Assembly (NCBI RefSeq): GCF_001528745.1
Contig: NZ_BCNS01000168.1
Span: 1 to 43,927 of the forward strand
Direction of reading: 5' to 3'
DNA: 43,927 nt
From: Marinobacterium profundum
Lineage (GTDB): Bacteria > Pseudomonadota > Gammaproteobacteria > Pseudomonadales > Balneatricaceae
Part shown: positions 16,922 to 25,697 of the stretch, piece after piece
Layout: the number at the start of each line of letters is the position of its first letter
Position numbering within the stretch: position 1 is the first letter of the stretch
The notes under the pieces: model-generated
Database searches by the model: none
Told to the model about the DNA's origin: nothing
What the model saw: the letters and a program-made list of their open reading frames with translations, nothing else
Position numbers and translations under genes: made by a program

Positions 16922-17153
16922 ACTATCCCTTAATGACTTAATCACAGTTTTATTAAAGTTTTCACTCTATGAAAAGCACTTTGTATTTGCTTCCATCTCG
17001 GCTTTTGTTGCATTTAAATGTAATGACAAAGTTTTATTTTTAGTGATTTTAGTTATAAAAGTCAAAAATTAATAGGGTGGTCCTGAGAAATGTAAATACT
17101 AAGATCTGACCACCTTAAGTAAAAAGGTTGTTTTTTATAAAATCGAGGATTGC
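16922..17153. promoter_or_regulatory. AT-rich promoter region of the DUF1302-RND operon
   Basis: This very AT-rich stretch separates the IS5 remnant from the transport operon and should hold its promoter. Apart from the GGTGGTC inverted repeat, no specific -35/-10 pair stands out. GAGG precedes the DUF1302 ATG by about seven bases. Confidence 0.45.
17073..17117. promoter_or_regulatory. Inverted repeat upstream of DUF1302 gene, candidate operator
   Basis: TAGGGTGGTC (17073-17082) and GACCACCTTA (17108-17117) are inverted repeats with one mismatch, separated by 25 bp and lying 36 bp before the DUF1302 start codon. The wide spacing suits a dimeric regulator binding two half-sites, or a looped mRNA leader. 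No regulator gene lies directly adjacent. Confidence 0.5.
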
Positions 17154-18800
17154 ATGAAGAATAATAATATTATAAGTGTGACAGGATGTTCTCCAACTAT
17201 AAAAAAATTAGGGTTATCCGTCGCTTGTTCTATGTCCGTTTTGATGTCTGTTCCTGTTGCGCAGGCTTTCACAATTGATACGGGTAATCCGAATATACGT
17301 CTGTCCTGGGATAATTCAATTCGATACAGCGCTGGATGGAGAGTAGAGGATAAGAGTGAAGATGTATTGTCATCATATAATCCAAATCTCGATGATGGTG
17401 ACAGGAATTTCAATAAAGGATTAATCTCAAATCGAATGGATTTGCTATCAGAATTCGATCTCAGTTACGACCGGCGATATGGTGTTCGTCTCAGTGGTGC
17501 AGCGTGGTACGACGACGTCTACAATAAAGGAACGGACAACGACGGCTCAGGCCTGAGCAACAATCTGAATGGCTCCTTTGATGAGTTTCCGGATGAAACT
17601 GAAGAGCTCCATGGTCGCGATGCCGAAATATTGGATGCATTTTTATATGGGAATTTCAACGTAGACGGAAAGTCCCTTTCCCTGAAAGCCGGTCAATACA
17701 CGCAAATTTACGGTGAAAGCCTCTTTTTCGGTGGTAACGGGATAGCAGGGGCGCAGGCTCCGGTGGATATTGTCAAGTTACTATCGGTACCCGGCTCGAC
17801 CTTTCAGGAAATTTTGCGGCCGGTCGGCCAGTTAGGTGCGAATCTTGTCATTAATGAAAGTCTCAGTGTAGGCGCTTACTACCAATATGAATGGGAAAAA
17901 GCACGCCTGCCCGGTGCGGGAAGCTATTTCAGCTTTTCCGATTTCGCGGATGCCGGTGGCGACTATATGTATCTACCTCCGGCTCTGGGCGGTTTGAGTC
18001 ACCGCGTTGGGGATATTACACCGAGCGACGATGGTCAGTTTGGTGCCCAGATCAAGATTAAGGATGGGAACTATGAATATGGCCTGTACGCAGCTCAATA
18101 TCACGATAAATTCCCACAATTCTATGTCCGCCCAGGCAGCTCAGAATATACGCTTGTTTATGGCGAGAGCATAAAGACACTAGGGGCAAGCGTCAGTACT
18201 CTCATTGGCGAGGCCAATGTTGCAGCAGAGGTCTCGGTTCGAAAGGATATGCCTCTGGCCGGTGTCGGTAACGTGGTGATCGATGTAGCCGGCAATGGCG
18301 ATGGTGACAAAAATGCGCTCTACCCGGTTGGTAACACCTTCCATGCACAGATATCAGCCATTACTCTGATGAATGAGAGTCCGTTGTGGGATGGGGCTAC
18401 CCTTCTTGGTGAAGTCGCATATAACCGAATTACTTCTATCGAAGAGAACCGCGGTCAACTCGATCCCAATACAACTCGCAGCTCAGCTGCTTTACGTTTG
18501 CTGCTTGAGCTTGAATACTTTCAGGCTATGCAGGGTGTTGATTTAAAACTACCAATTGGTCTGGGCTACGGCATATCCGGTAATCCTGCTATCGGAGGAA
18601 CGGGCTTCTCACCTGAAGGTGGTGGTGATCTAAGTGTCGGCCTGAAGTTCGATTACCTTAAGACTTGGCGTGGCGGTGTGCAATATACCCATTACTTCGG
18701 CAGTGCTGGCGGGATCGTGGATTCCACAGCAGCATTATCCGGAGATCAGGTGCATGCGGACCGTGATTTTATATCGTTTAACATCCAGAGAAGTTTCTAA
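17154..18800 (+). CDS. DUF1302 family outer-membrane protein
   Basis: The 548-residue protein has a signal peptide (hydrophobic stretch to about residue 39, cleavage near AQA-FT). The mature part is rich in alternating aromatic and polar residues and ends in Phe (FISFNIQRSF), typical of an outer-membrane beta-barrel. The start of the mature protein, NIRLSWDNSIRYSAGWR, and LKAGQYTQIYGESLFFGGNGIAGAQAPVDI are DUF1302 hallmarks. DUF1302 and DUF1329 genes are commonly paired, often near RND transporters and genes for breakdown of hydrophobic compounds. A role as an outer-membrane channel or receptor is likely but unproven here. Confidence 0.85.
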   Translation: MKNNNIISVTGCSPTIKKLGLSVACSMSVLMSVPVAQAFTIDTGNPNIRLSWDNSIRYSAGWRVEDKSEDVLSSYNPNLDDGDRNFNKGLISNRMDLLSEFDLSYDRRYGVRLSGAAWYDDVYNKGTDNDGSGLSNNLNGSFDEFPDETEELHGRDAEILDAFLYGNFNVDGKSLSLKAGQYTQIYGESLFFGGNGIAGAQAPVDIVKLLSVPGSTFQEILRPVGQLGANLVINESLSVGAYYQYEWEKARLPGAGSYFSFSDFADAGGDYMYLPPALGGLSHRVGDITPSDDGQFGAQIKIKDGNYEYGLYAAQYHDKFPQFYVRPGSSEYTLVYGESIKTLGASVSTLIGEANVAAEVSVRKDMPLAGVGNVVIDVAGNGDGDKNALYPVGNTFHAQISAITLMNESPLWDGATLLGEVAYNRITSIEENRGQLDPNTTRSSAALRLLLELEYFQAMQGVDLKLPIGLGYGISGNPAIGGTGFSPEGGGDLSVGLKFDYLKTWRGGVQYTHYFGSAGGIVDSTAALSGDQVHADRDFISFNIQRSF

Positions 18801-18820
18801 CGATTGGAAGGCATTAGATC

Positions 18821-20173
18821 ATGAATATAAATAAAACAATTCTGAATTTTACCATTGTCGGTGTACTGTCCGGTTTTCAATTTTCATATGCTGCCGTAGC
18901 CGTTGATGAGGCGGCACAGTTAAGCAGTTCCCTGACGCCGCTAGGTGGCGAGAAAGCCGGTAATGCTGATGGCACCATTCCCGAGTGGACAGGGGGAACA
19001 GCCAAGCTTCCTGTGCAGGGTGAAAACTATATCCCATGGGAATTTCTGAGTGACGATCAACCTATAGTCAAAATTAATTCCAAAAATATTAAGCAGTTCT
19101 CTGATAAGTTGTCGCCAGGCACAATAGCTTTACTGGAAAAATATCCCGATAGCTTCTATCTGAATGTATATCCTACGCGCCGTACAGCGTCTGCTCCTGA
19201 CTATGTATATGAAAATACACGAGATAACGCACTCAACTGTAAACTATCCGCGGCTCAGGATAGTGTAGAGGGCTGCTTTGGTGGTATTCCGTTCCCGATT
19301 CCGAAATCCGGTTTGGAGATTATCTGGAATTACCTGTTGCGCGTAGAAGCCACCGCTACTGAGTATGGGTTTAAAAACTTACTCCTGCTGAAGGATAGCG
19401 AGCCGACTCTGGCCACGCGAAACGACAACTATTGGCAATACCCATACTATTATCGTGACGGCTCTGCCGACAAATGGTCTGGCGAATACTTCCTGCAGCG
19501 GTTTACCACCACTGAGCCGCCTTTCAAGTCAGGAGAATCACTGGTCATTCGAGATAGCATCGATCCCAGTGAGCCGCGTCGTGCCTGGCAGTACCTGCTG
19601 GGACAGCGACGTGTACGGCGCGCACCGACGGTTGGTTACGACACACCTGATTTTGTTTCGTCCGGTGCCAACTATTTCGATGAAGTACAAGGCTTTTTCG
19701 GTATGCCCGACCGCTATGACTGGACGATTGTCGAAAAACGTGAAACCTATATTCCTTACAACAGCAATGGGCTCGTTACGGCTCAGATAGAGGATGCTTT
19801 CGTTGCAAACCATTTGAATCCTGCCGAAATGCGTTGGGAGCTCCACCGTACCTGGGTTGTGGAAGCAACTGTCAAGTCTGACAAGCGCCACGCCGTACCG
19901 AAGCGCGTGTTCTATTTCGATGAGGACAGCTGGCTGCTGACCCTGTTGGATGGCTACGACTCGGAAGGCAGCCTGTGGCGAACGTCTCAGGTGTTCCCTT
20001 TCGTTGTTCCAAGCGTGCCGGTGACGCTTGTTAAGCCGGTTTCGGTATATGACCTTCAGGCGGACACCGTGAGTAACGTGCAATTCCTTAATGGTGAAAC
20101 GTTCAGAATCGTTTCCAACAAGCCGGAAACGTTTTTCACCGGTGACGCGGTGGCGGCAGAAGCATCACGCTAA
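18821..20173 (+). CDS. DUF1329 family periplasmic/outer-membrane-associated protein
   Basis: This 450-residue protein begins with a signal peptide (cleavage probably near SYA-AV). The N-terminal LTPLGGEKAGNADGTIPEWTGG is the DUF1329 signature, and the rest (DNYWQYPYYYRDG, RRVRRAPTVGYDTPD, RWELHRTWVVEATVK) matches the family, thought to have a LolA/LolB-like fold. There is no Cys lipobox. It lies 20 bp after the DUF1302 gene. By analogy with LolA-type carriers it may shuttle a hydrophobic ligand across the periplasm; that function is inferred. Confidence 0.85.
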   Translation: MNINKTILNFTIVGVLSGFQFSYAAVAVDEAAQLSSSLTPLGGEKAGNADGTIPEWTGGTAKLPVQGENYIPWEFLSDDQPIVKINSKNIKQFSDKLSPGTIALLEKYPDSFYLNVYPTRRTASAPDYVYENTRDNALNCKLSAAQDSVEGCFGGIPFPIPKSGLEIIWNYLLRVEATATEYGFKNLLLLKDSEPTLATRNDNYWQYPYYYRDGSADKWSGEYFLQRFTTTEPPFKSGESLVIRDSIDPSEPRRAWQYLLGQRRVRRAPTVGYDTPDFVSSGANYFDEVQGFFGMPDRYDWTIVEKRETYIPYNSNGLVTAQIEDAFVANHLNPAEMRWELHRTWVVEATVKSDKRHAVPKRVFYFDEDSWLLTLLDGYDSEGSLWRTSQVFPFVVPSVPVTLVKPVSVYDLQADTVSNVQFLNGETFRIVSNKPETFFTGDAVAAEASR

Positions 20174-20274
20174 TCGGCTAGGTGAGCTTGCTCGGCATAG
20201 GGTTCCCCCTTCATCCTATGACCGGGCAAAAGCTCCTTGCTTCCTAAGCATCTATCGATGCAGAGATAAAAATA

Positions 20275-21366
20275 ATGAATCAAGCGTGTTTAATTAGAAA
20301 ATGTAAGTTAGCTTTGGCTATCGTTGCGTTATCAGGTGTTTTTGCGAGCGATCTAATTACTGCCGGCGTTAAAATCCAAGATGTATTGGATAGGCCCGCT
20401 AAAAAACTAAAGAACGCAGTGGATTCGGTGCAACTTTCACTTACCGAGGCGGGCGAACGTTTCGTCTCAGTCGGTGAGAAAGGAATCATATTACTGTCAG
20501 ATGATAAGGGAATAAGTTGGAGGCAAGCAACATCGGTTCCCGTATCAGTTACGCTGACAGATGTTAAATTTATAAATTCTAATGTTGGCTTTTCAACCGG
20601 CCATGGTGGCGTTCTTTTGACCACAGTGAACGGCGGTGAAAATTGGGACTTTAAATTCGACGGTCGGAATATTGGCGAAATGTACATGCGCCAGGCTGAA
20701 TCCACAGAAGATCCTGCTCTGAAAGCCAAGGCACTAAAACAAGCCGAGTATCTTATTCAGGACGGCGCCGATAAGCCCCTGTTGAATATTGATTTTGTTG
20801 ACAGTTATTTTGGTGTGGTTACAGGGGCTTACGGTCTTGCTTTTAAAACGACGGATGGTGGTGCTACCTGGATTCCACTCATGCTTGAGGTGCCAAACGA
20901 CGGTGGTATGCACCTTTACGACTACGTGCAAGCAAAGGGTACTGAGTACTTGGTAGGTGAGCGTGGCATATTTTTTAAACGTGATATGAATAATGAAATA
21001 TTTGAAGAACAGAAGTCACCCTATAATGGGTCTTTTTTCGGTGCACTAGTTGACGAAAAGGAAACTATTCTTGTCTATGGGTTGCGAGGAAATCTATGGG
21101 GCTATTTATCAGGATCGGAACAGTGGTCGCAGTTTGAATATCCATATGATATTTCAATTACATCAGCCGTAAAGGCTACTAGCGGAAATATTCTTCTTGG
21201 GGATGCTAATGGGAATATTGTCCAGCTAGAATCAGGGATATCTAATTCATTTAGATTGGTTGAAAATATCGGGTCGTACGTAACAGATATGATTGTTCAT
21301 GAGGGAGAAATAATCGTGTCAACTGTTCGCGGAAATAAGCGTATTGAAGTGGGTCTATTAGAATGA
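20275..21366 (+). CDS. YCF48-type beta-propeller protein (secreted)
   Basis: The 363-residue protein has an N-terminal hydrophobic export segment (LALAIVALSGVFASDLITAG) and repeated propeller units with the YCF48/BNR pattern: GEKGIILLSDDKGISWRQ, GHGGVLLTTVNGGENWDF and GAYGLAFKTTDGGATWIP. It is markedly AT-rich compared with its neighbours. Its stop overlaps the start of the RND gene (ATGA), so the two are translationally coupled and probably act together in the periplasm. YCF48 domains in plants and cyanobacteria help assemble membrane complexes; a chaperone or adaptor role for the transporter is a guess. Confidence 0.82.
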   Translation: MNQACLIRKCKLALAIVALSGVFASDLITAGVKIQDVLDRPAKKLKNAVDSVQLSLTEAGERFVSVGEKGIILLSDDKGISWRQATSVPVSVTLTDVKFINSNVGFSTGHGGVLLTTVNGGENWDFKFDGRNIGEMYMRQAESTEDPALKAKALKQAEYLIQDGADKPLLNIDFVDSYFGVVTGAYGLAFKTTDGGATWIPLMLEVPNDGGMHLYDYVQAKGTEYLVGERGIFFKRDMNNEIFEEQKSPYNGSFFGALVDEKETILVYGLRGNLWGYLSGSEQWSQFEYPYDISITSAVKATSGNILLGDANGNIVQLESGISNSFRLVENIGSYVTDMIVHEGEIIVSTVRGNKRIEVGLLE

Positions 21367-23771
21367 ATAAAGAGGTGAGTGAAAATATTCGTAAAAGTAC
21401 TCCGCTGGCTAGATCAATTGAGGATTTTGACCCTCGGTCGGGACAGTTTATAGAGCGGGCTATTTTTAATAATAGGCTGATAGTTATACTTGTTTGTCTA
21501 TTGATTACTTCGTTTCTTTCCTACAAGTCGCTAGGTCTTAATGTAAGTGCCGCATTCAATAAAATGATGCCGAGCAAACATGAATATATTATTAACTACC
21601 TGGATAATGAGAAAGACCTTACCAATATAGGCAACTCGCTACGTGTTACGGTTGAAAATACTCAAGGCAGTATTTTCGAGCCAGAGTACCTCAATGTAGT
21701 TAAAGCGCTGACAGACGAACTTTTCCTGCTGCCAGGTGTTGATAGGCCCTACTTGAAATCTCTATGGACGCCATCTGTGCGTTGGACTGGGGTCACGGAA
21801 GAAGGGCTAGATGGGGGCTCCGTTATGCCTGACACCTATGACGGTAGTCAACGGTCTATCGAGGAGTTTCAGGCCAACGTGGAGCGTTCCGGTGAGATTG
21901 GCCAGCTCGTTGCTGCAGACTTAAAGTCCAGCGTTATATTGGTACCCTTGCGTGAAATCGCCGGTCAGGAGTTGGATTATCATCAGCTTTCGAACACGCT
22001 CGAGGAGCTCAGAACACGATATCAGAGCGATTCAACCAAGATCCATATTACCGGCTTTGCAAAGGTCGTAGGTGATCTTATCGATGGACTGTATGAGGTA
22101 GTGATCTTCTTTGGTATTACAATTATGCTGGCAACGTTGGTGCTTTATTACTACACACGCTGCTTGCGTAGCACTTCGCTGGTTGTTATCTGCTCTTTGA
22201 TAGCGGTTGTCTGGCTGCTTGGGTTACTGCCTACGCTGGGTTATGATCTCGATCCTTACTCGATACTTGTTCCATTCCTGGTTTTTGCCATCGGCATGAG
22301 TCATGGCGCGCAGAAGATGAACGGAATTCTGCAGGATGTGGGCCGTGGTATTCACAAGTTGCTGGCAGCTCGATATACCTTCCGCAGACTGTTTCTCGCC
22401 GGTATTACGGCGCTAGCTTCCGATGCCATCGGTTTTGCTGTACTTATGGTGATCGATATTCCCGTCATTCAGGATCTCGCTGTGACTGCGAGTCTTGGCG
22501 TCGCCACTTTGATCTTCACCAATTTAATGCTTTTGCCTGTGATGCTTTCTTATGTTGGGGTTAACGAGAAGGCGGCTGCCCGCAGTGTTTTCGACGAGCG
22601 CACAGATTTGGCGGACAAAGCGCATCAAAAGCATCCCTTGTGGAATCTGATTGACCATCTAACACGACGCAAGTATGCCACGTTACTTCTTGTTCTATGT
22701 AGTGTTCTCGGGGTTGGGGCGACACTGCTCAGTTTCGAGACAAAAATCGGCGACACCGGGGTGGGGGCGCCTGAATTAAGGGCCGACTCCCGTTACAACC
22801 TTGACAACAAGTTCATGGTTGACCACTACGCGGCCAGTAGTGACATCTATATTGTCATGGTCAAAACCGGGCAGTATGGGTGCGCCCTTTATGAGACGGT
22901 GAGCGCTGTCGATGGACTGGAGTCGGAGCTGCAGGCTCTGGAGGGGGTGGAATCGACGAACTCACTGGCCGCGCTCTCGAAGATTGCCAATGCCGGAATG
23001 AATGAAGGTAACATGAAGTGGTACGACATACCCCGTTCGCAAGGGATGCTGAATGCCATAGTTACTCGCGCGCCAAGAGAGCTCTTCAACCAGGGCTGTG
23101 ATCTGTTGGTTGTATATGCCTACCTGAAAGATCACAAGGCCGATACGCTCAATTCAGTCGTTTCCGTCGTGGAGCGCTTTGCTGACAGACATGGTACGGA
23201 TCAGCTTGAAGTACTGAATGCGGCGGGTAATGCGGGAATCGAAGCGGCGACCAATATTGTGGTCAAGCAGGCTAACGTCCAAATGCTTGTACTTGTCTAC
23301 AGTGCGGTTATTGCGCTGGCCTTTTTGACCTTTCGCAGCTGGGCCGCTGTTGCCTGTGCGGTTATTCCATTGATGCTTACATCGATCTTGTGTCAGGCAC
23401 TGATGGTACTGCTGGATATTGGTGTCAAGGTATCGACCTTGCCCGTTATCGCGTTGGGCGTAGGTATCGGAGTGGATTACGCACTTTATATCATGACGGT
23501 GACGCTGTCACGCTTGCGGGAAGGCGATAGTTTGTCCCAAGCCTATTACCGAGCACTGACCTTTACCGGGAAAATAGTGATATTGACGGGGTTGACGCTG
23601 GGCGTTGCGGTGGCAACCTGGGTGTTTTCACCGATCAAATTCCAGGCAGACATGGGAATATTGCTGGCATTCATGTTTATCTTTAACATGCTCGGGGCAC
23701 TTCTCCTTTTACCAGCGTTGGCTTACTTCCTGGTTAAACCTGAAAAAATTATTTTTATGTTAAAACAATAG
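21363..23771 (+). CDS. RND superfamily (MMPL/HpnN-like) transporter
   Basis: The 802-residue inner-membrane protein has the two-fold RND layout. TM1 is near residues 35-53 with a large periplasmic loop, a TM bundle spans about 240-410, a second periplasmic loop follows TM7 near 440, and a final bundle spans about 635-800. The TM4-type motifs are AIGMSHGAQKM in the first half, without the usual acidic pair, and GVGIGVDYALYIM in the second half, with the Asp. This asymmetry suggests one proton-coupled half. The start overlaps the YCF48 stop. With DUF1302, DUF1329 and YCF48 it probably moves a hydrophobic compound; direction unknown. Confidence 0.87.
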   Translation: MNKEVSENIRKSTPLARSIEDFDPRSGQFIERAIFNNRLIVILVCLLITSFLSYKSLGLNVSAAFNKMMPSKHEYIINYLDNEKDLTNIGNSLRVTVENTQGSIFEPEYLNVVKALTDELFLLPGVDRPYLKSLWTPSVRWTGVTEEGLDGGSVMPDTYDGSQRSIEEFQANVERSGEIGQLVAADLKSSVILVPLREIAGQELDYHQLSNTLEELRTRYQSDSTKIHITGFAKVVGDLIDGLYEVVIFFGITIMLATLVLYYYTRCLRSTSLVVICSLIAVVWLLGLLPTLGYDLDPYSILVPFLVFAIGMSHGAQKMNGILQDVGRGIHKLLAARYTFRRLFLAGITALASDAIGFAVLMVIDIPVIQDLAVTASLGVATLIFTNLMLLPVMLSYVGVNEKAAARSVFDERTDLADKAHQKHPLWNLIDHLTRRKYATLLLVLCSVLGVGATLLSFETKIGDTGVGAPELRADSRYNLDNKFMVDHYAASSDIYIVMVKTGQYGCALYETVSAVDGLESELQALEGVESTNSLAALSKIANAGMNEGNMKWYDIPRSQGMLNAIVTRAPRELFNQGCDLLVVYAYLKDHKADTLNSVVSVVERFADRHGTDQLEVLNAAGNAGIEAATNIVVKQANVQMLVLVYSAVIALAFLTFRSWAAVACAVIPLMLTSILCQALMVLLDIGVKVSTLPVIALGVGIGVDYALYIMTVTLSRLREGDSLSQAYYRALTFTGKIVILTGLTLGVAVATWVFSPIKFQADMGILLAFMFIFNMLGALLLLPALAYFLVKPEKIIFMLKQ

Positions 23772-24658
23772 AATGGGTTCTTGGGGGCGATGAAAGGGTA
23801 CCTTGAATAACTCATCAACATTCGCTGAAAAGCGAAACAGGCTTGTGACGAAAACTAAAAAATATTTGAACTCGTCAGCGAGTGAAGACTTATTCGGTTG
23901 GGGGCTCTTTGTTGTGGGCTGAGTCGCGCTATATAGACGCGATTCAGCCCATGTAGATTGTTAACAGACCTCAATTTCGGCGAAGCGTTAATACACTAAC
24001 CGCTGCGAGTTATAGCAGGTTATCAATAGCATGATCTTAACGTTCATTCGGGCATAGCTAAATTCTTTGAATCAGCCCATTCATATGATTTACCGCTCAA
24101 CCTAGGCGTGGTGGGTGTTTAGGCAGTCGGATAACGGCGCCTACGCGTACGATTTCATCGAATATGGGGGCTATTGCCACGCTGCCTGGGATACGCTTCC
24201 CGCCCGACGGGCATAACCGAAATCAGCATAGAAATTCTAGCGAGGATTTCGTGGATTGAGCTCTTGCCCAAGTACTTTCGTAACCCGATTGGCAGCGTCA
24301 GTATCTGTCGCTATTGTCGGTTAGTTTTTATGGTACTAGCAGTTTTTAGAGGAGTGAAGTTGGTTTTTAAGTTATTCCTTTTTAAGGACGGCTAAGAAAT
24401 TTTGGTGTGTTCCTTGCTCACTTCCATATTCAAAACAAAAAAGCCACTCTCTCCCTCTGGGAATTTTTTTGTTTTCAAGGGCTACAAATTTTATTTCGAG
24501 AAGAGGGTTCGACTGAAGCGCAGCGAAGACCATCGCTACGCGATGGTTGTGTGAATTCGCACGCTTATTCCAGCCTAGCCGCGCGACAGCACACTCACAG
24601 CAAGGTACTCATACCTCTCGCTTTATAATGGGGCAGCGGTCGTTCGGGGCGCTGTTGT
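23772..24658. other. Long intergenic region between convergent genes
   Basis: I see no credible gene in this 887-bp stretch. Two 73-codon frames (24174 and 24407) have unnatural composition and no ribosome-binding sites. It holds two hairpins: GGGCTGAGTCGCG with CGCGATTCAGCCC at 23916-23950, and ACCATCGC-TAC-GCGATGGT at 24528-24546. The sequence may be decayed mobile DNA. Confidence 0.5.
23916..23950. terminator. Long hairpin downstream of RND gene
   Basis: A 13-bp stem with one mismatch (GGGCTGAGTCGCG / CGCGATTCAGCCC) surrounds a small loop, 145 bp after the RND stop. No T-tract follows, so termination is uncertain; it may instead protect the transcript end. Confidence 0.45.
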
Positions 24659-25564
24659 TCATTCCGAGAACATTTCAAACATGAGATTTCGCAACCAGAT
24701 GTTGCCGGTATCCTGGTGGTAGCGACGATGCCAGAACAGGTTGATCTGTGCCGGTGGAATCTCCATGGGGTGGGGCCGTATTACAAGATTCAGGCTCTTG
24801 CATGTCTGCAGCGCGAGCTTTTCCGTTACCGTGGCGATAAGGTCTGTTTCGCCGACAATATAGGGCGCTGACATGAAGTTGGGCAGCCGCAGGTGGATAA
24901 TGCGCGCGATACCGCTTTTCGTCAGCTGCTTTTCAACACGCCCATGGCCGGTTCCCTGTGCTTCGATGACGATGTGTTTGGCCTGGGAAAACGCTTCCAG
25001 AGTCAGGGGTTCATGGGACAAGGGATGTCCCTCACGCATCAGGCACACGTACTGTTGCTCAAACACGCGCCTTTGGTAAAAGCCGGCCTCAAGCTGGGGC
25101 AGCAGGCCAAACGCAAGATCGACACTGCCAAGCTCCATGTCTTCTTTGAGCGAATTGCCACTGTTGCGCACAGTACTCAGGGTAATGTTGGGAGCATGTT
25201 CTGCCAGGTACGCCATCAGGCGTGGCAGTACATACATCTCCCCTAGGTCGGTCATCGATAGGCAGAAGTTACGGTCGCTGGTGGCGGGGTTGAAACGTTC
25301 TTCATGATTCAAGCCGTCCTGCAATGTACTCAATGCGTAACTTATTGATTCCGCTATGCTATCCGCAAAGGGGGTGGGTTTCATTCCCCTGGCGGTACGC
25401 TCGAACAACTCGTCGTTCAACGTCTTTCGCAATCGTGCCAGTGCGTTGCTGACCGCGGGCTGGGTCAAGCCCAGCTGTTCTGCCACCAGCCCTGTCTTGC
25501 GTTCTCTATACATGAGCTGAAATACGACGAGCAGGTTTAGATCAATGTCCTGAAGCCTGAGCAT
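24659..25564 (-). CDS. nagR: LysR-family regulator, NahR/NagR type
   Basis: The 301-residue LysR protein has an N-terminal winged helix-turn-helix (DLNLLVVFQLMYRERKTGLVAEQLGLTQPAVSNALARLR) and a substrate-binding domain. The wording of the HTH and MKPTPFA resembles NahR, NagR and DntR, which activate naphthalene and salicylate genes in response to salicylate. The ATG at 25564 gives the canonical MLRLQDIDLNLL start; the frame is open further upstream but lacks homologous character. It is divergent from a salicylate-gentisate operon, which fits that role. The gene name is by analogy. Confidence 0.85.
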   Translation of the reverse strand: MLRLQDIDLNLLVVFQLMYRERKTGLVAEQLGLTQPAVSNALARLRKTLNDELFERTARGMKPTPFADSIAESISYALSTLQDGLNHEERFNPATSDRNFCLSMTDLGEMYVLPRLMAYLAEHAPNITLSTVRNSGNSLKEDMELGSVDLAFGLLPQLEAGFYQRRVFEQQYVCLMREGHPLSHEPLTLEAFSQAKHIVIEAQGTGHGRVEKQLTKSGIARIIHLRLPNFMSAPYIVGETDLIATVTEKLALQTCKSLNLVIRPHPMEIPPAQINLFWHRRYHQDTGNIWLRNLMFEMFSE

Positions 25565-25587
25565 GGCTGTCTTCCGCCTCTTAAAGA

Positions 25588-25604
25588 TATCACCAATATG
25601 AATA
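25588..25604. promoter_or_regulatory. NahR-like LysR box in the divergent promoter
   Basis: On the minus strand this reads TATTCATATTGGTGATA, close to the NahR/NagR box as I remember it (TATTCA, a short spacer, then TGATGA-like). A larger inverted repeat, ATCACC (from 25589) with GGTGAT (to 25621), overlaps it. It is about 95 bp upstream of the reductase ATG, a usual distance for a LysR activation site. Confidence 0.5.
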
Positions 25605-25697
25605 TAGATTATCACGGTGATTGGCTGTCTGAATATCTCGGCGGGTTATACAGTGGATGCACAATTCAAACAACGGGCGCTTGCTCTCGGAGTGACG

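Noticed and set aside
24174-24628. Two 73-codon plus-strand frames
   Set aside because: No ribosome-binding site, no recognisable domain and non-protein-like composition; the region looks non-coding.
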